DNA of 64,000 nucleotides from Sphingobacterium thalpophilum (GTDB lineage Bacteria; Bacteroidota; Bacteroidia; Sphingobacteriales; Sphingobacteriaceae), in the NCBI RefSeq assembly GCF_038396785.1, contig NZ_CP151087.1, positions 5,332,001-5,396,000 on the forward strand. Reading direction: 5' to 3'. The notes below the pieces were generated by a model. The model had not been told where the DNA came from. It made no database searches and worked only from the letters and a program-made list of their open reading frames with translations. Made by a program: the position numbers and the translations under genes. Below are positions 1 through 9,532 of the stretch, piece by piece; position 1 is the stretch's first letter, and each line of letters opens with the position of its first letter.

Positions 1-1710
1 TGTTGGAAGGCTACCATCCGTTGTATAGTGTATTTGATTCTGTGGAAGTTCATTTACAACCTTTAGAACAGATTGTCCGTCAACAATAACCTGTGTTTCG
101 GCGAATCCTGTGAGGTCTGGCATACGATAGCGTAAACCCATTTTGTTCCAAAGTCCAAAGTGCGCAATTACTCGATTTCTATAGCTATCATACAGCGGTT
201 TGTTGGTCCATACACGTTCTGATAAAGCGCTTAACCGCGGGAGAATCATAAACTCCAACCGGGCGGTGGAAGGAATCATTTCTGTCCAGATATTGGCCTG
301 AGCACCTTGGATCAGCGGTGCTTTTTGGCTGGAAATATCCGTAGGTACGACATTCATATTGTACACGGCATCCAAACTGCTGCTATTGGGTAAATAATCA
401 AAATAAAGCGGGTTTGTAGGTGTCATAATGACCCGGTGACCACGGTTTACAGCTTCTATCGGTGCATTTTTTACCCAACCACGCCAGTACATCACCATCA
501 TGCTCGTGTCCGAACTACCGTCTAATATTTCATCCCAACCAATGCTCTGTTTATTTTTTGAACGAATAAAACTGTTTACTCGTTTGACGAAATAACTTTG
601 AAGATCATGTAAGTTCGCTATTTGCTTTTCTTTCATAAAAGCTTGAGCCGCTGCTGATTTTGACCAGGAGTCTTTTTCGACCTCATCGGCTCCGATGTGA
701 ATATAATGCGAAGGGAATAAGTCAATAATTTCGCCTAGTACGTTCTCAACAAAGGTATAGCTGCTCTCTTTCCAGGGGCTGATGGGGATAGAAAATTGCT
801 TTCCCCAGCCCGCGGATTGGCTGTCCAATAGGAGTTCAGGATAGGCCTTGGTAGCCACCATCATATGTCCGGGCATGTCTATTTCAGGAATAATTTCTAT
901 CTGGCGACTGGCCGCATAGGCAACAATGTCCTTGATATCTTGTTGTGTATAGAAACCACCATATTCTTCCTTTCCGTTTGTTGTGCGGATCAATTCCTTC
1001 GGCAGATTAAAATCGGGGTTCTCTTTGGCTTTCACAAAGCAGGCCGAATCTTGATTGTTATAAGTACGCCAAGCCCCCTGTCCTGTTAGTTTAGGGTATT
1101 TCTTGATTTCTATGCGCCAGCCTTGATCGTCCGTTAAGTGCAAGTGAAATTTGTTGAACTTATAGGTTGCAAGCAGATCAATGAATTTATAGATATAATC
1201 TTTTGGAAAGAAGTGGCGGGCTACATCGAGCTCAACACCGCGCCATTTGAAAGCGGGCTGATCTTTTACGGTTACATAGGGAAGAGCAAACTTACCTGTT
1301 GTTCCCGAAAGTAGATACAATTGCTGGACTGTCTGTAAACCATAAAATGCGCCCTTTTCTGAAGAAGCGATGATTTGTATGCCTTTTTGATCTATCTTCA
1401 ATTCATACGCTTCATTTGAGAGGCCCTGGACTTTGATCAATTGCAGCGTGGCGTTTGTCTTCTTCACGCTTTTTTTGTTCAGTTGACCGAATAGCGATTG
1501 GTTGATCCATGCCGGCAGTGACGTAGAAGAAAATGCTGGATCAATAGCGTAACCCAATTCTTGACCATTTAGCTGAAAAAGGCCCGGCCCGGCTTCCAGC
1601 TGTTGAGGAAACGGAATAAGTTGAGGAAGTATGTTTTTTTGTTGCGCAAAACTTAATGTCGGCAGGTACAGGGCACAGGATACAAGTAAGGTTGAGAAGA
1701 TTTTATTCAT
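1..1710 (-). CDS. GH20 beta-N-acetylhexosaminidase, 3' end outside window
   Basis: Secreted exo-enzyme expected to remove terminal beta-linked GlcNAc or GalNAc from glycans in the periplasm or at the cell surface. The 570 visible codons begin with an ATG (1708-1710) and a signal peptide ending near Ser-Phe-Ala-Gln. A GH20b-type N-terminal domain (about residues 30-150) precedes the catalytic TIM barrel, which has the family motif H-x-G-A-D-E; the Asp342-Glu343 pair would orient the substrate acetamido group and act as acid/base in substrate-assisted catalysis. The visible C-terminal part passes into a chitobiase-type C-terminal region (Y-T-x-D-G-S). The frame stays open to base 1, so the stop is beyond the window. 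It is divergent from the hybrid sensor at 2080 and so probably belongs to the same glycan locus. Family assignment is secure; linkage preference is not readable. Confidence 0.93.
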   Translation of the reverse strand, partial: MNKIFSTLLVSCALYLPTLSFAQQKNILPQLIPFPQQLEAGPGLFQLNGQELGYAIDPAFSSTSLPAWINQSLFGQLNKKSVKKTNATLQLIKVQGLSNEAYELKIDQKGIQIIASSEKGAFYGLQTVQQLYLLSGTTGKFALPYVTVKDQPAFKWRGVELDVARHFFPKDYIYKFIDLLATYKFNKFHLHLTDDQGWRIEIKKYPKLTGQGAWRTYNNQDSACFVKAKENPDFNLPKELIRTTNGKEEYGGFYTQQDIKDIVAYAASRQIEIIPEIDMPGHMMVATKAYPELLLDSQSAGWGKQFSIPISPWKESSYTFVENVLGEIIDLFPSHYIHIGADEVEKDSWSKSAAAQAFMKEKQIANLHDLQSYFVKRVNSFIRSKNKQSIGWDEILDGSSDTSMMVMYWRGWVKNAPIEAVNRGHRVIMTPTNPLYFDYLPNSSSLDAVYNMNVVPTDISSQKAPLIQGAQANIWTEMIPSTARLEFMILPRLSALSERVWTNKPLYDSYRNRVIAHFGLWNKMGLRYRMPDLTGFAETQVIVDGQSVLKVVNELPQNQIHYTTDGSLPT

Positions 1711-2079
1711 AAATGTGTTTTTTGTGATTCACAAGTAGTTTTAGATTTTGCTGCAATATACCAATATTTCGGGTATCGGCCGGCAATTTTGGTTGATCTG
1801 TACTTCTTAGCATTATAAGCAAAGCATTTCTCCTAATATTGTTATAAATGTTTGTTCGACATTTATATATTTATTCTTATCTTTAACTTGAAAATAACCT
1901 GTATTTGAATAGGCCTATAGTGTGTTTATATCTTGAATATTTTCATTGCATAATTATTTTACTGCTGTTTTAAACAAGATCGTAAAAAGTTGCCTGTGGG
2001 TTGACTGCTTTGATATTTTGCAGAGAAGCCTTTCAATAAAGTAGGTTGGTGTTGTTAATTTATTGGTGGTGGTAGAGCT
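1711..2079. other. Divergent intergenic region, GH20 / hybrid sensor
   Basis: 369 bp between two divergent start codons, so it must hold promoters for both. For the rightward gene the best candidate is TTTG at 1851-1854 followed after 23 bases by TATCTTTA at 1878-1885, a near match to the Bacteroidota TTTG / TAnnTTTG pattern. No convincing leftward promoter, repeat or small gene was seen. The promoter call is weak. Confidence 0.3.
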
Positions 2080-5000
2080 ATGAAAAATTTTCTTATTAGC
2101 ATTGTTTTCTTTTGGCAGTTGGCCCACGTTTATGGACAGCCTAATCGCGTCCATTTTTTCTCCCTTCAAGATGGTCTGACCAATCAGCAGGTGCTGGATA
2201 TTGTGCACGATGATGACGGATTTATGTGGATAGCCAGCGAGCTGGGATTGAACCGGTATGCAGGGAAGTCTTTTAAATCATTTTATGCAACAGACAAGCC
2301 GGATGGGCTATCGGTCAATAGTAATGAAATCAATACCTTGCTTTATACCGACAAGAAATTGTATATCGGAACGCGGTCCAATGGCCTGAATGTACTTGAC
2401 TTACGTACAAATAAATTTAGCTATTACACACATGACGGTACTAATCCGAAATCCATCGCGACAAATGATATAACCGATATGATTGAAGGGAAAGATGGAA
2501 AACTGTGGCTGGCCACCTATCATCAAGGTGTACAGCATTTCGATCCAATAACCAAAGAGTTTAATCATTTCAATAAGAAAAATTGTCCCGGACTTCCCGA
2601 GAATAGTGTTTGGTCCTTAGCTGAAGATCGCAGTAACATGCTTTACATTGGGCATGTAAATGAGGGCCTGACAATTTTAGATCCTCTTCGTCGCTCATTG
2701 AAACGATTGACTTATCAGAATACCTTGGGTAAACTTCCTGATAATGAGATTAAAGTGTTGTTTTGTGATCAGGGGGGGAATGTGTGGATTGGAACCCGTA
2801 AAGGGTTGGCTGTATATCATCCGGCTTCAGGTCAATTACAGCAAGTCCCTTTGGCAGGATTAGCAAAAAATGGGAATGAACCTTTTGTCTACGCAATCAA
2901 GGAAATTGGCAATACCTTATGGATAGGAGGCGAGTCGTCGCAACTATTTTTGTTGCAGCCGAAATATACGTTTGATAAACGTTTTGAAGGCGTCCAGCAC
3001 ATACAGCTTTTTGATCTTGGCAAAGGTAATAATACCATGGTCCAGCATATCACTCCGGATCGGTTCGGAAATATTTGGCTGGCGTTATATGGTGGAGGTG
3101 TAGGGGTTGTTTCGCATATGGCTCCTTTTTTTAGTGTTTTTCCTTCAGACAATATGTTACCTGACCGATTGGCAACAGTGAGTAATGTATTAACTGGTGA
3201 AAATCGGACTCGACTGGTAACTGAGGGCTCGGGTATAGTAGAAATGAATGCTGGAGGCCGTTTGTTGGGACAAATTACCCAAAAAAACGGATTGCCCGAC
3301 GATTTTATACTTACGGCATTTAAGGATCGGCATCAGCATGTATGGATGGGATTGCGGAAGGGCGGGATTGCTGTCCAATATGCTGGATCTTCCGATTGGC
3401 ATATGATCGATTTAGGGGAGTCGGTGACCGAAGTTCGTGCGATATATGAGGATCATTTGGGGCACATTTGGATTGCTGCCCATCAAGGTCTTTTTATATA
3501 CGATGGAGTGGCACACCATGTTCAAAAGCTTCTGATCAATAAGCCTATGCTTGGTGATTATGCACCGCGAACGCTAGTGGAAGATGGTCAGCACAATATG
3601 TGGGTAGGAACTTATGGGCAAGGACTCTATGTATATAATTCCGACCGTAAACTGCTTCGTAAGATGGACAATAAGAGTGGATTACGTAATAATACAATCA
3701 ATCATTTGCTACGCGATAGGGATAATAATATTTGGATCGCTACAAACCACGGATTGGCTATGCAGGATGCAGGTAAGAAGATCGGTGATCTCGCTTTATT
3801 GTTGCCGCCGGGAGGTAATGCTTGGTTGTTTGTCAATGGACTTGCGGAGGATCATACCGGAAATATTTGGTGCGCAACCAAATCGGGGATGTTACGCTAT
3901 GTCTTGCAAGAGAGGCGTTTTCTCCACTACGACCAATCCTTTGGTTTACCCTTGGGCGGATTTATCAATGCAAGTGTAGGAAAAGACCGCGAAGGGCGAC
4001 TGTATTTTGGCATGCAGGAAGGAATGTGTTATTTCAATCCTGCTAATATTCCGTCCGATTTCCCTACTTCGCCTGTAAGCCTGAGCCGATTTATTGTTTT
4101 TCAATCGGGCGAATCCAATGCGCAGGTTGATAAATATCCGTCGGATACAAAGACGATTAAGCTCAATTATGATGAAAATAGTTTTCGCATCGAACTTGCT
4201 GTCATGGATTTTGCTTTGGATGGATTGGTCGAATTTGGGTATCAATTGGAAGGACTCAATAATGACTGGATTTTTTTGGGCAATGAGACAAGCCTCGATT
4301 TTCGTAATATTCCCTATGGTGAGCACGAGCTGCTCATTCGTACGCGAATGAAAAACGGTCAGTGGTCGCAAGAGTATCAACGGCTGCTGATTAACATCGC
4401 GCCACCTTTTTATTTGAGCTTACCTGCTAAGGCATTTTATATGCTACTCGTGCTTCTGATTGGATATGTGATTATATCCTTTTATTTCAAAAGGATGAAA
4501 GCCGAATCGGAACTCAAACTTAAAGAACGGCAACATCTACAAGACGAACAGCTGCATGCCGAGCGGATGAACTTCTATACGCATATTACCCATGAATTAC
4601 GTACACCCCTGACGTTGATCCTGGGTCCCCTTGAGGATCTGTCGCAAGAAAAGCAGCTTGCTGAGAAACACCGTGCGTTGGTTCAGACGGTTCAGAAAAG
4701 TGCCAATAGACTTTTCACATTGGTCAACCAGCTTTTGGAGTTTCGGAAGGTAGAATCGCAATTTAAACCCTTTGTTCCCGAAGCAGGATCCTTGGGCGAA
4801 ATGCTCGCCGATCTGACACATAAATATAAAACATTGAATCACAAACCTGGTCTTCGCGTGTTGTGCGAACTCCCTACAGCGGATATACGTACGTTGTTTG
4901 ATGCAGAAATTGTGCAATTGATTGTCGATAATTTATTGTCGAATGCGTATAAATACACAGCTTCGGGCTATATTAAACTAAGTCTGCGCTACGAAGGTGC

Positions 5001-6081
5001 AGATCTAAATCATTGGGCCATATTGTCTGTAGAAGACACGGGGGTTGGTATTGCCGAAGAAGATATTGAGCGGATTTTCAAAAAGTATTATCAGATTCTA
5101 GGCACAGGTACGCAAGGTACAGGAATTGGCCTTGCTTTGGTCAAGGAACTAGTTGCAATACATCATGGAAAGGTAGAGGTAAGTAGTACGTTTGGGCTAG
5201 GCACTAGATTTACGGTCAAGCTAAAAGTAGACCAAGTTGTCGCACAAGAAAGCGAACCGCCCACGGCTTCGCATCGCCCCCTGATTCTACTGGTCGAGGA
5301 CGATTCGGAGCTCCGGGAGTATCTTGGAACTACCCTGCAAAGGCATTATGATGTGGTACTTGCTGAAAATGGAGCTGCGGGCTATAAAACGGCGATGGCA
5401 CGAATACCTGATCTGGTGATCAGTGATATTATGATGCCCCATACGGATGGTTTTCAGCTTGTACAGCAATTGAAACAGGAACGTAGCACAAGTCATATCC
5501 CACTGTTGCTATTGACAGCAAAAAATACCGATGCAGATCGGCAGAGAGGTTATGATCTGGGGATAGACTCCTACCTGATCAAACCAGTTACAGCAGCTTT
5601 ACTTTTCAAACGTATTGACAATCTATTGAGCCGACAGAAACAGATCAATGAACTGATTTTGGAAAGTTTAAATTCAAAATCATCTTTTTCAACTACCAAT
5701 ATAGGACTAGAACAAAAGCCTACGGAGGAACTCTGGCGTGAAAATGAATTTGTTCAGGATTTTATGCAGATTGTCGAACAGCATATGCAGGATGAGGTAT
5801 TGGATGCTGCTGCCCTCGCTGATCGCATGAATATGAGTCAGTCTACCCTTTATCGGAAATTGAAAGGCATCACAGGGAAAAATATCAATCAACTCGTACG
5901 TAAGATACGTATCCATAAGGCGGCAGATCTACTTCGGACCGGGAAGTATAACGTGACTGAAGTGTCATTTATGGTCGGAATCAATAGTGCGATTTATTTT
6001 CGACAATGTTTTAAAGAGGAGTTTGGCCAGCTACCTTCCGAATATCAACGATCCGACAATAAAGCTCGCGTAGTGTATTAA
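2080..6081 (+). CDS. Hybrid two-component system sensor/regulator (HTCS) of a polysaccharide utilisation locus
   Basis: Single-polypeptide one-protein signalling system that senses an oligosaccharide in the periplasm and activates transcription of the neighbouring sus-like genes. Visible order in 1333 residues: signal peptide (1-19); two seven-bladed propellers built of Reg_prop repeats with recurrent W-I-G/A-T and N-x-W motifs (about 25-690); Y_Y_Y domain (about 700-775); one membrane helix (about 785-805); HisKA with H-E-L-R-T-P, phospho-acceptor His838; HATPase with an N-box near 948 and G-x-G-x-G boxes; receiver domain from about 1068 with phospho-acceptor Asp1116 in S-D-I-M-M-P; and a C-terminal AraC-type helix-turn-helix (about 1225-1325). 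Length and order are standard for HTCS. All key catalytic residues are present. It directly precedes susC-like and susD-like genes, so it most likely controls them. The inducing sugar cannot be told from sequence. Confidence 0.95.
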   Translation: MKNFLISIVFFWQLAHVYGQPNRVHFFSLQDGLTNQQVLDIVHDDDGFMWIASELGLNRYAGKSFKSFYATDKPDGLSVNSNEINTLLYTDKKLYIGTRSNGLNVLDLRTNKFSYYTHDGTNPKSIATNDITDMIEGKDGKLWLATYHQGVQHFDPITKEFNHFNKKNCPGLPENSVWSLAEDRSNMLYIGHVNEGLTILDPLRRSLKRLTYQNTLGKLPDNEIKVLFCDQGGNVWIGTRKGLAVYHPASGQLQQVPLAGLAKNGNEPFVYAIKEIGNTLWIGGESSQLFLLQPKYTFDKRFEGVQHIQLFDLGKGNNTMVQHITPDRFGNIWLALYGGGVGVVSHMAPFFSVFPSDNMLPDRLATVSNVLTGENRTRLVTEGSGIVEMNAGGRLLGQITQKNGLPDDFILTAFKDRHQHVWMGLRKGGIAVQYAGSSDWHMIDLGESVTEVRAIYEDHLGHIWIAAHQGLFIYDGVAHHVQKLLINKPMLGDYAPRTLVEDGQHNMWVGTYGQGLYVYNSDRKLLRKMDNKSGLRNNTINHLLRDRDNNIWIATNHGLAMQDAGKKIGDLALLLPPGGNAWLFVNGLAEDHTGNIWCATKSGMLRYVLQERRFLHYDQSFGLPLGGFINASVGKDREGRLYFGMQEGMCYFNPANIPSDFPTSPVSLSRFIVFQSGESNAQVDKYPSDTKTIKLNYDENSFRIELAVMDFALDGLVEFGYQLEGLNNDWIFLGNETSLDFRNIPYGEHELLIRTRMKNGQWSQEYQRLLINIAPPFYLSLPAKAFYMLLVLLIGYVIISFYFKRMKAESELKLKERQHLQDEQLHAERMNFYTHITHELRTPLTLILGPLEDLSQEKQLAEKHRALVQTVQKSANRLFTLVNQLLEFRKVESQFKPFVPEAGSLGEMLADLTHKYKTLNHKPGLRVLCELPTADIRTLFDAEIVQLIVDNLLSNAYKYTASGYIKLSLRYEGADLNHWAILSVEDTGVGIAEEDIERIFKKYYQILGTGTQGTGIGLALVKELVAIHHGKVEVSSTFGLGTRFTVKLKVDQVVAQESEPPTASHRPLILLVEDDSELREYLGTTLQRHYDVVLAENGAAGYKTAMARIPDLVISDIMMPHTDGFQLVQQLKQERSTSHIPLLLLTAKNTDADRQRGYDLGIDSYLIKPVTAALLFKRIDNLLSRQKQINELILESLNSKSSFSTTNIGLEQKPTEELWRENEFVQDFMQIVEQHMQDEVLDAAALADRMNMSQSTLYRKLKGITGKNINQLVRKIRIHKAADLLRTGKYNVTEVSFMVGINSAIYFRQCFKEEFGQLPSEYQRSDNKARVVY

Positions 6082-6099
6082 AACAATCCACATCAGATA

Positions 6100-6143
6100 A
6101 GTATGCCCCTACTATTTCAAGATAGATAGGGGCATAGTTTTTT
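6100..6143 (+). terminator. Intrinsic terminator after the HTCS gene
   Basis: Ten-base arms TATGCCCCTA (6102-6111) and TAGGGGCATA (6127-6136), with an inner CTAT/ATAG extension, followed by a run of six T. It separates the sensor gene from the susC operon, which therefore needs its own promoter. Confidence 0.8.
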
Positions 6144-6232
6144 CGTAGATCAGTTTGAAAAAAAACATAAAATATGCCTTAAATATATTTAAAAAACTGT
6201 TTTTGACTAAAAAATATATGTTTTTTGACGGA

Positions 6233-6271
6233 TTTGTGTACGATAGAATGCTGCAAAATCGGCTAAGTTTG
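6233..6271 (+). promoter_or_regulatory. Candidate promoter of the susC-like operon
   Basis: In the 327-bp gap 6082-6408 a perfect -7 match TAAGTTTG lies at 6264-6271. The nearest TTTG (6233-6236) is 27 bases upstream, longer than usual, so the -33 assignment is doubtful. The transcript would have a leader of roughly 130 bases. Apart from the terminator at 6100-6143 nothing else was seen in the gap. Confidence 0.35.
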
Positions 6272-6408
6272 AGGTATTAATCCAATTATAAATCTAGGTA
6301 GGGGTGGCAACGATGCAAAAGAAATAACCAAAGTAGACCGTAGTTTACCATCATATTGTCTTGTCCGGCTAGATTGTATTATTTACTGTTTAATTCGTAT
6401 TGAAATTT

Positions 6409-9400
6409 ATGAAAAACTTAAAGATTGCTTCTTTTTACACCATGTTGAGCGTGATGCCAACATTGCTGTATGCGCAGGAGAAGGTTACGGGACAAGTTTT
6501 CAACAAAGCAAACGAGCCTATCGTTGGTGCGAGTGTACTCCTCCTGGAAGGAGGTAAGGGAACCTCAACAGACAAATCGGGGAAATTTGAGCTGAATGCT
6601 AACAAAGGAACGCTCGTCGTGTCATTTGTTGGGTATAAGACTCGTCGAGTTCCATTGGATGGAACAACAAATTTAAAAATCCAGCTCGAGGCAGATGAAA
6701 ATGTATTGGAGGATGTCGTCGTTGTTGGTTATGGTAAACAGTCCAAACGTAATATTACAGGGGCGGTAAGCAATATTAAATCAGAGGATATTGTACGGTC
6801 ATCATCGACGACGACTGCTGGGGCTTTGGCAGGAAAGGTGCAGGGGATCTCAGTGCGTGCCAAAGACGCACGTCCCGGTCGTGGTGCAGCGATCGAGATC
6901 CGGAATATGGGCTCGCCTTTATATGTAATTGATGGTGTTGCTTATGGAGGTCAGGAAGGTACTGATTGGGTTGGTACACAGAATGGCTCCGGAGCAGATA
7001 TCTTCAACTCGCTGAATCTCGAAGATATTGAGAGTATCTCTATTTTGAAAGATGCCGCAGCAGCAGTATATGGATTCCGTGCTTCCAGAGGTGTTGTATT
7101 GATTACCACCAAAAAAGGTGCAAAAGGAGAAAGTGCAAAAATCAATATTAATGGCTACCAAGGCTGGCAAAATTTGACACGTTTTCCGACCATGGCAAAC
7201 GCTAAACAATACACACGTGGATTAGTTGAGGCCGCACAGAATGAAAACCGCGACCCGAAGACGGTATATACGCCTGAAGAGTTGGCGAAATGGCAGGCAG
7301 GGACAGAGCCCGGCTACCAAGGCTATGATTATTATGACATGGTGATCCGTAAGAATATTCCACAGCGATACATCAATGCCAATGTCACCGGTGGAAATGA
7401 AAAGTCCAATTACTTCCTGTCATTGGGCCACCTCAATCAGGATGCAATGATCAAGGATTTCAATTATAAGCGAACCAATTTCCAGGCCAATATGGAAGCT
7501 GAGGTACTCAAAGGACTTACTGTTGGGACACAGATTTCAGGAAGACATGAAGGAACACAGGATGTTGGCTTACCAGGTGGGGATGGATACTTCTCGTCTA
7601 TTTTGGCTATTATGAAAAATAGGCCGACTGTAGGTCCCTACGCAAATGACAATCCGGAATATATCAATCATACCAATGATTTTCCCTATAACCCGGCTCT
7701 CTTTAGTCGCGATATTGCCGGCTATAAAGACAATAAATACCTTGCAGGAAATGTGAATCTCTTTGCGGCCTATAAGACAAATTTTGGTTTGTCGGCAAAA
7801 GGAACTGTTTCTTACAACTATACCAACAATAAATTTGAAGGCTTCCAATATACCTATGATGTATATCGGTACGAAAATAATGCCTATAAGCGTACTGGTG
7901 GAAGTGATGCTGGCTGGCGTTACGATACCACGAGGGAGATTGTTTCTCGCTTTGCACAGTTCCAGATCGATTATAACAAGCAGATCGGCGATCATACTTT
8001 CGCGGGAATGTTAGGCTATGAGCGTTCAGATTGGGACCGGACGTATAAGGCATTGGGCGCAAATCCTTCAAACAATTATATTCCGTTGTTAAGACTGTCG
8101 GAGCTCAATAGTTTGGCCGATGAATGGGCTTACGAGGCTCGGGCTGGATATATTGGCCGTATCAACTACAACTACAAGGGCAAGTATCTTCTGGAGGTAC
8201 TGGGCCGTTATGATGGTTCCTTTAAATATTATGAAGGTAAACGCTGGGGATTGTTTCCAGGAGCATCGGTAGGTTGGCGTATTTCGGATGAAGGGTTCTT
8301 TAAATCCTTAAAATCTGTGGTGAGTGACCTTAAAATCCGTGGTTCGATCGGACAAACAGGACTTGAAGAGGGCGTGGGAATGCACGATTACCTTGCCGGG
8401 TATAATTGGGCGGCTGGAAGTGCTGTCTTAGACGGAGCTTATGTGCCCGGGGTACAGCCTAGAGGTTTACCAGTTCGCAACCTCTCCTGGGTTAAAAACA
8501 CCAATTATAACATGGGTATCGATGCGACACTGCTGAAAAATAAGCTGACATTGACGGCCGATATCTTTAAAATTATCCGTACTGGATATCCTGGCAAACG
8601 TTACGATGTCCTATTACCAGCCGAAATCGGTTATGATCTTCCCAATGAAAACCTCGGTAAGAACGGCTATTATGGAGCCGAAGGTATCATTACCTATACC
8701 GATAAGGTCGGTGAGCTTAACTATGTTGTCAGTGGGAATATGACTTTTTCACGTTATCGTGACCTAGAAACCTATAAGCCTCGTTTCAGTAATTCGTGGA
8801 ATGAATACCGTAACTCGATTGAAGACCGCTGGGGCGGAGTATGGTGGGGATACCAAGTAGTTGGACGATTTCAGTCGGAAGAAGAGATCCGCAACCATCC
8901 GATCAATAATGATGGTCAGAACAATAGGACGCAACTTCCTGGTGATCTGATTTATAAAGATGTAAACGGCGATGGGGTTATCAATGATATGGATCAGCGT
9001 CCGATCGGTTATCCGACGGGTTGGGCACCGATGATGAGCTTCGGTGGTCGGATAGGACTTGACTGGAAAGGCATCAACTTAAATATTGATCTGGCCGGTG
9101 GTGCGGTGCAATCCTGGTTTCAGGATTATGAATTACGTAATGCCTTCCATGGTGGGGGTAATTCTCCAGCTTATCTACTTGAAGATAGATGGCATCGCAA
9201 AGACCCTTATGATCCAAACAGCGAATGGATTCCGGGACGCTACCCTGCGATTCGTAACGGCAACTCGGGTCCCAATAGTCGAAATAGTGATTTTTGGTTG
9301 ACCAATGTACGTTACCTGCGTGTCCGCAACCTGGAGGTTGGATACAATCTGCCAAAAGCATGGATTCAAAAGATAAAGGCCGAAAAAATACGGTTCTATA

Positions 9401-9531
9401 TCAATGCCTCAAACTTGATTTCTTTTGACAATGTCAAAGACTACCAGATTGATCCCGAGATCGAAGCGAGAGCAGCAGTAGTATATCCACAGCAAAGGGT
9501 ATTTATGGTTGGATTTAATATGACTTTTTAA
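6409..9531 (+). CDS. SusC/RagA-family TonB-dependent outer-membrane glycan importer
   Basis: Outer-membrane porin that imports oligosaccharides in complex with its SusD-type partner, energised by TonB-ExbBD. The protein (1040 residues from the ATG at 6409) has a signal peptide ending Leu-Tyr-Ala-Gln, a carboxypeptidase-D regulatory-like domain (about 22-100), the conserved V-V-V-V-G-Y-G stretch, a plug domain with the family's G-S-P-L-Y-V-I-D-G-V sequence (about 120-230), and a long 22-strand barrel ending in a terminal Phe (M-T-F), typical for outer-membrane barrels. A TTG three codons upstream (6400) is in frame, but the ATG gives the better signal peptide. The susD-like gene starts one base after its stop, showing tight co-transcription. 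No N-terminal STN domain, so signalling goes through the HTCS rather than an anti-sigma factor. Confidence 0.96.
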   Translation: MKNLKIASFYTMLSVMPTLLYAQEKVTGQVFNKANEPIVGASVLLLEGGKGTSTDKSGKFELNANKGTLVVSFVGYKTRRVPLDGTTNLKIQLEADENVLEDVVVVGYGKQSKRNITGAVSNIKSEDIVRSSSTTTAGALAGKVQGISVRAKDARPGRGAAIEIRNMGSPLYVIDGVAYGGQEGTDWVGTQNGSGADIFNSLNLEDIESISILKDAAAAVYGFRASRGVVLITTKKGAKGESAKININGYQGWQNLTRFPTMANAKQYTRGLVEAAQNENRDPKTVYTPEELAKWQAGTEPGYQGYDYYDMVIRKNIPQRYINANVTGGNEKSNYFLSLGHLNQDAMIKDFNYKRTNFQANMEAEVLKGLTVGTQISGRHEGTQDVGLPGGDGYFSSILAIMKNRPTVGPYANDNPEYINHTNDFPYNPALFSRDIAGYKDNKYLAGNVNLFAAYKTNFGLSAKGTVSYNYTNNKFEGFQYTYDVYRYENNAYKRTGGSDAGWRYDTTREIVSRFAQFQIDYNKQIGDHTFAGMLGYERSDWDRTYKALGANPSNNYIPLLRLSELNSLADEWAYEARAGYIGRINYNYKGKYLLEVLGRYDGSFKYYEGKRWGLFPGASVGWRISDEGFFKSLKSVVSDLKIRGSIGQTGLEEGVGMHDYLAGYNWAAGSAVLDGAYVPGVQPRGLPVRNLSWVKNTNYNMGIDATLLKNKLTLTADIFKIIRTGYPGKRYDVLLPAEIGYDLPNENLGKNGYYGAEGIITYTDKVGELNYVVSGNMTFSRYRDLETYKPRFSNSWNEYRNSIEDRWGGVWWGYQVVGRFQSEEEIRNHPINNDGQNNRTQLPGDLIYKDVNGDGVINDMDQRPIGYPTGWAPMMSFGGRIGLDWKGINLNIDLAGGAVQSWFQDYELRNAFHGGGNSPAYLLEDRWHRKDPYDPNSEWIPGRYPAIRNGNSGPNSRNSDFWLTNVRYLRVRNLEVGYNLPKAWIQKIKAEKIRFYINASNLISFDNVKDYQIDPEIEARAAVVYPQQRVFMVGFNMTF

Positions 9532-9532
9532 C

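Noticed and set aside
1954-2208. 84-residue leftward frame across the HTCS start
   Set aside because: Antisense to the HTCS start with no signal of a real protein.
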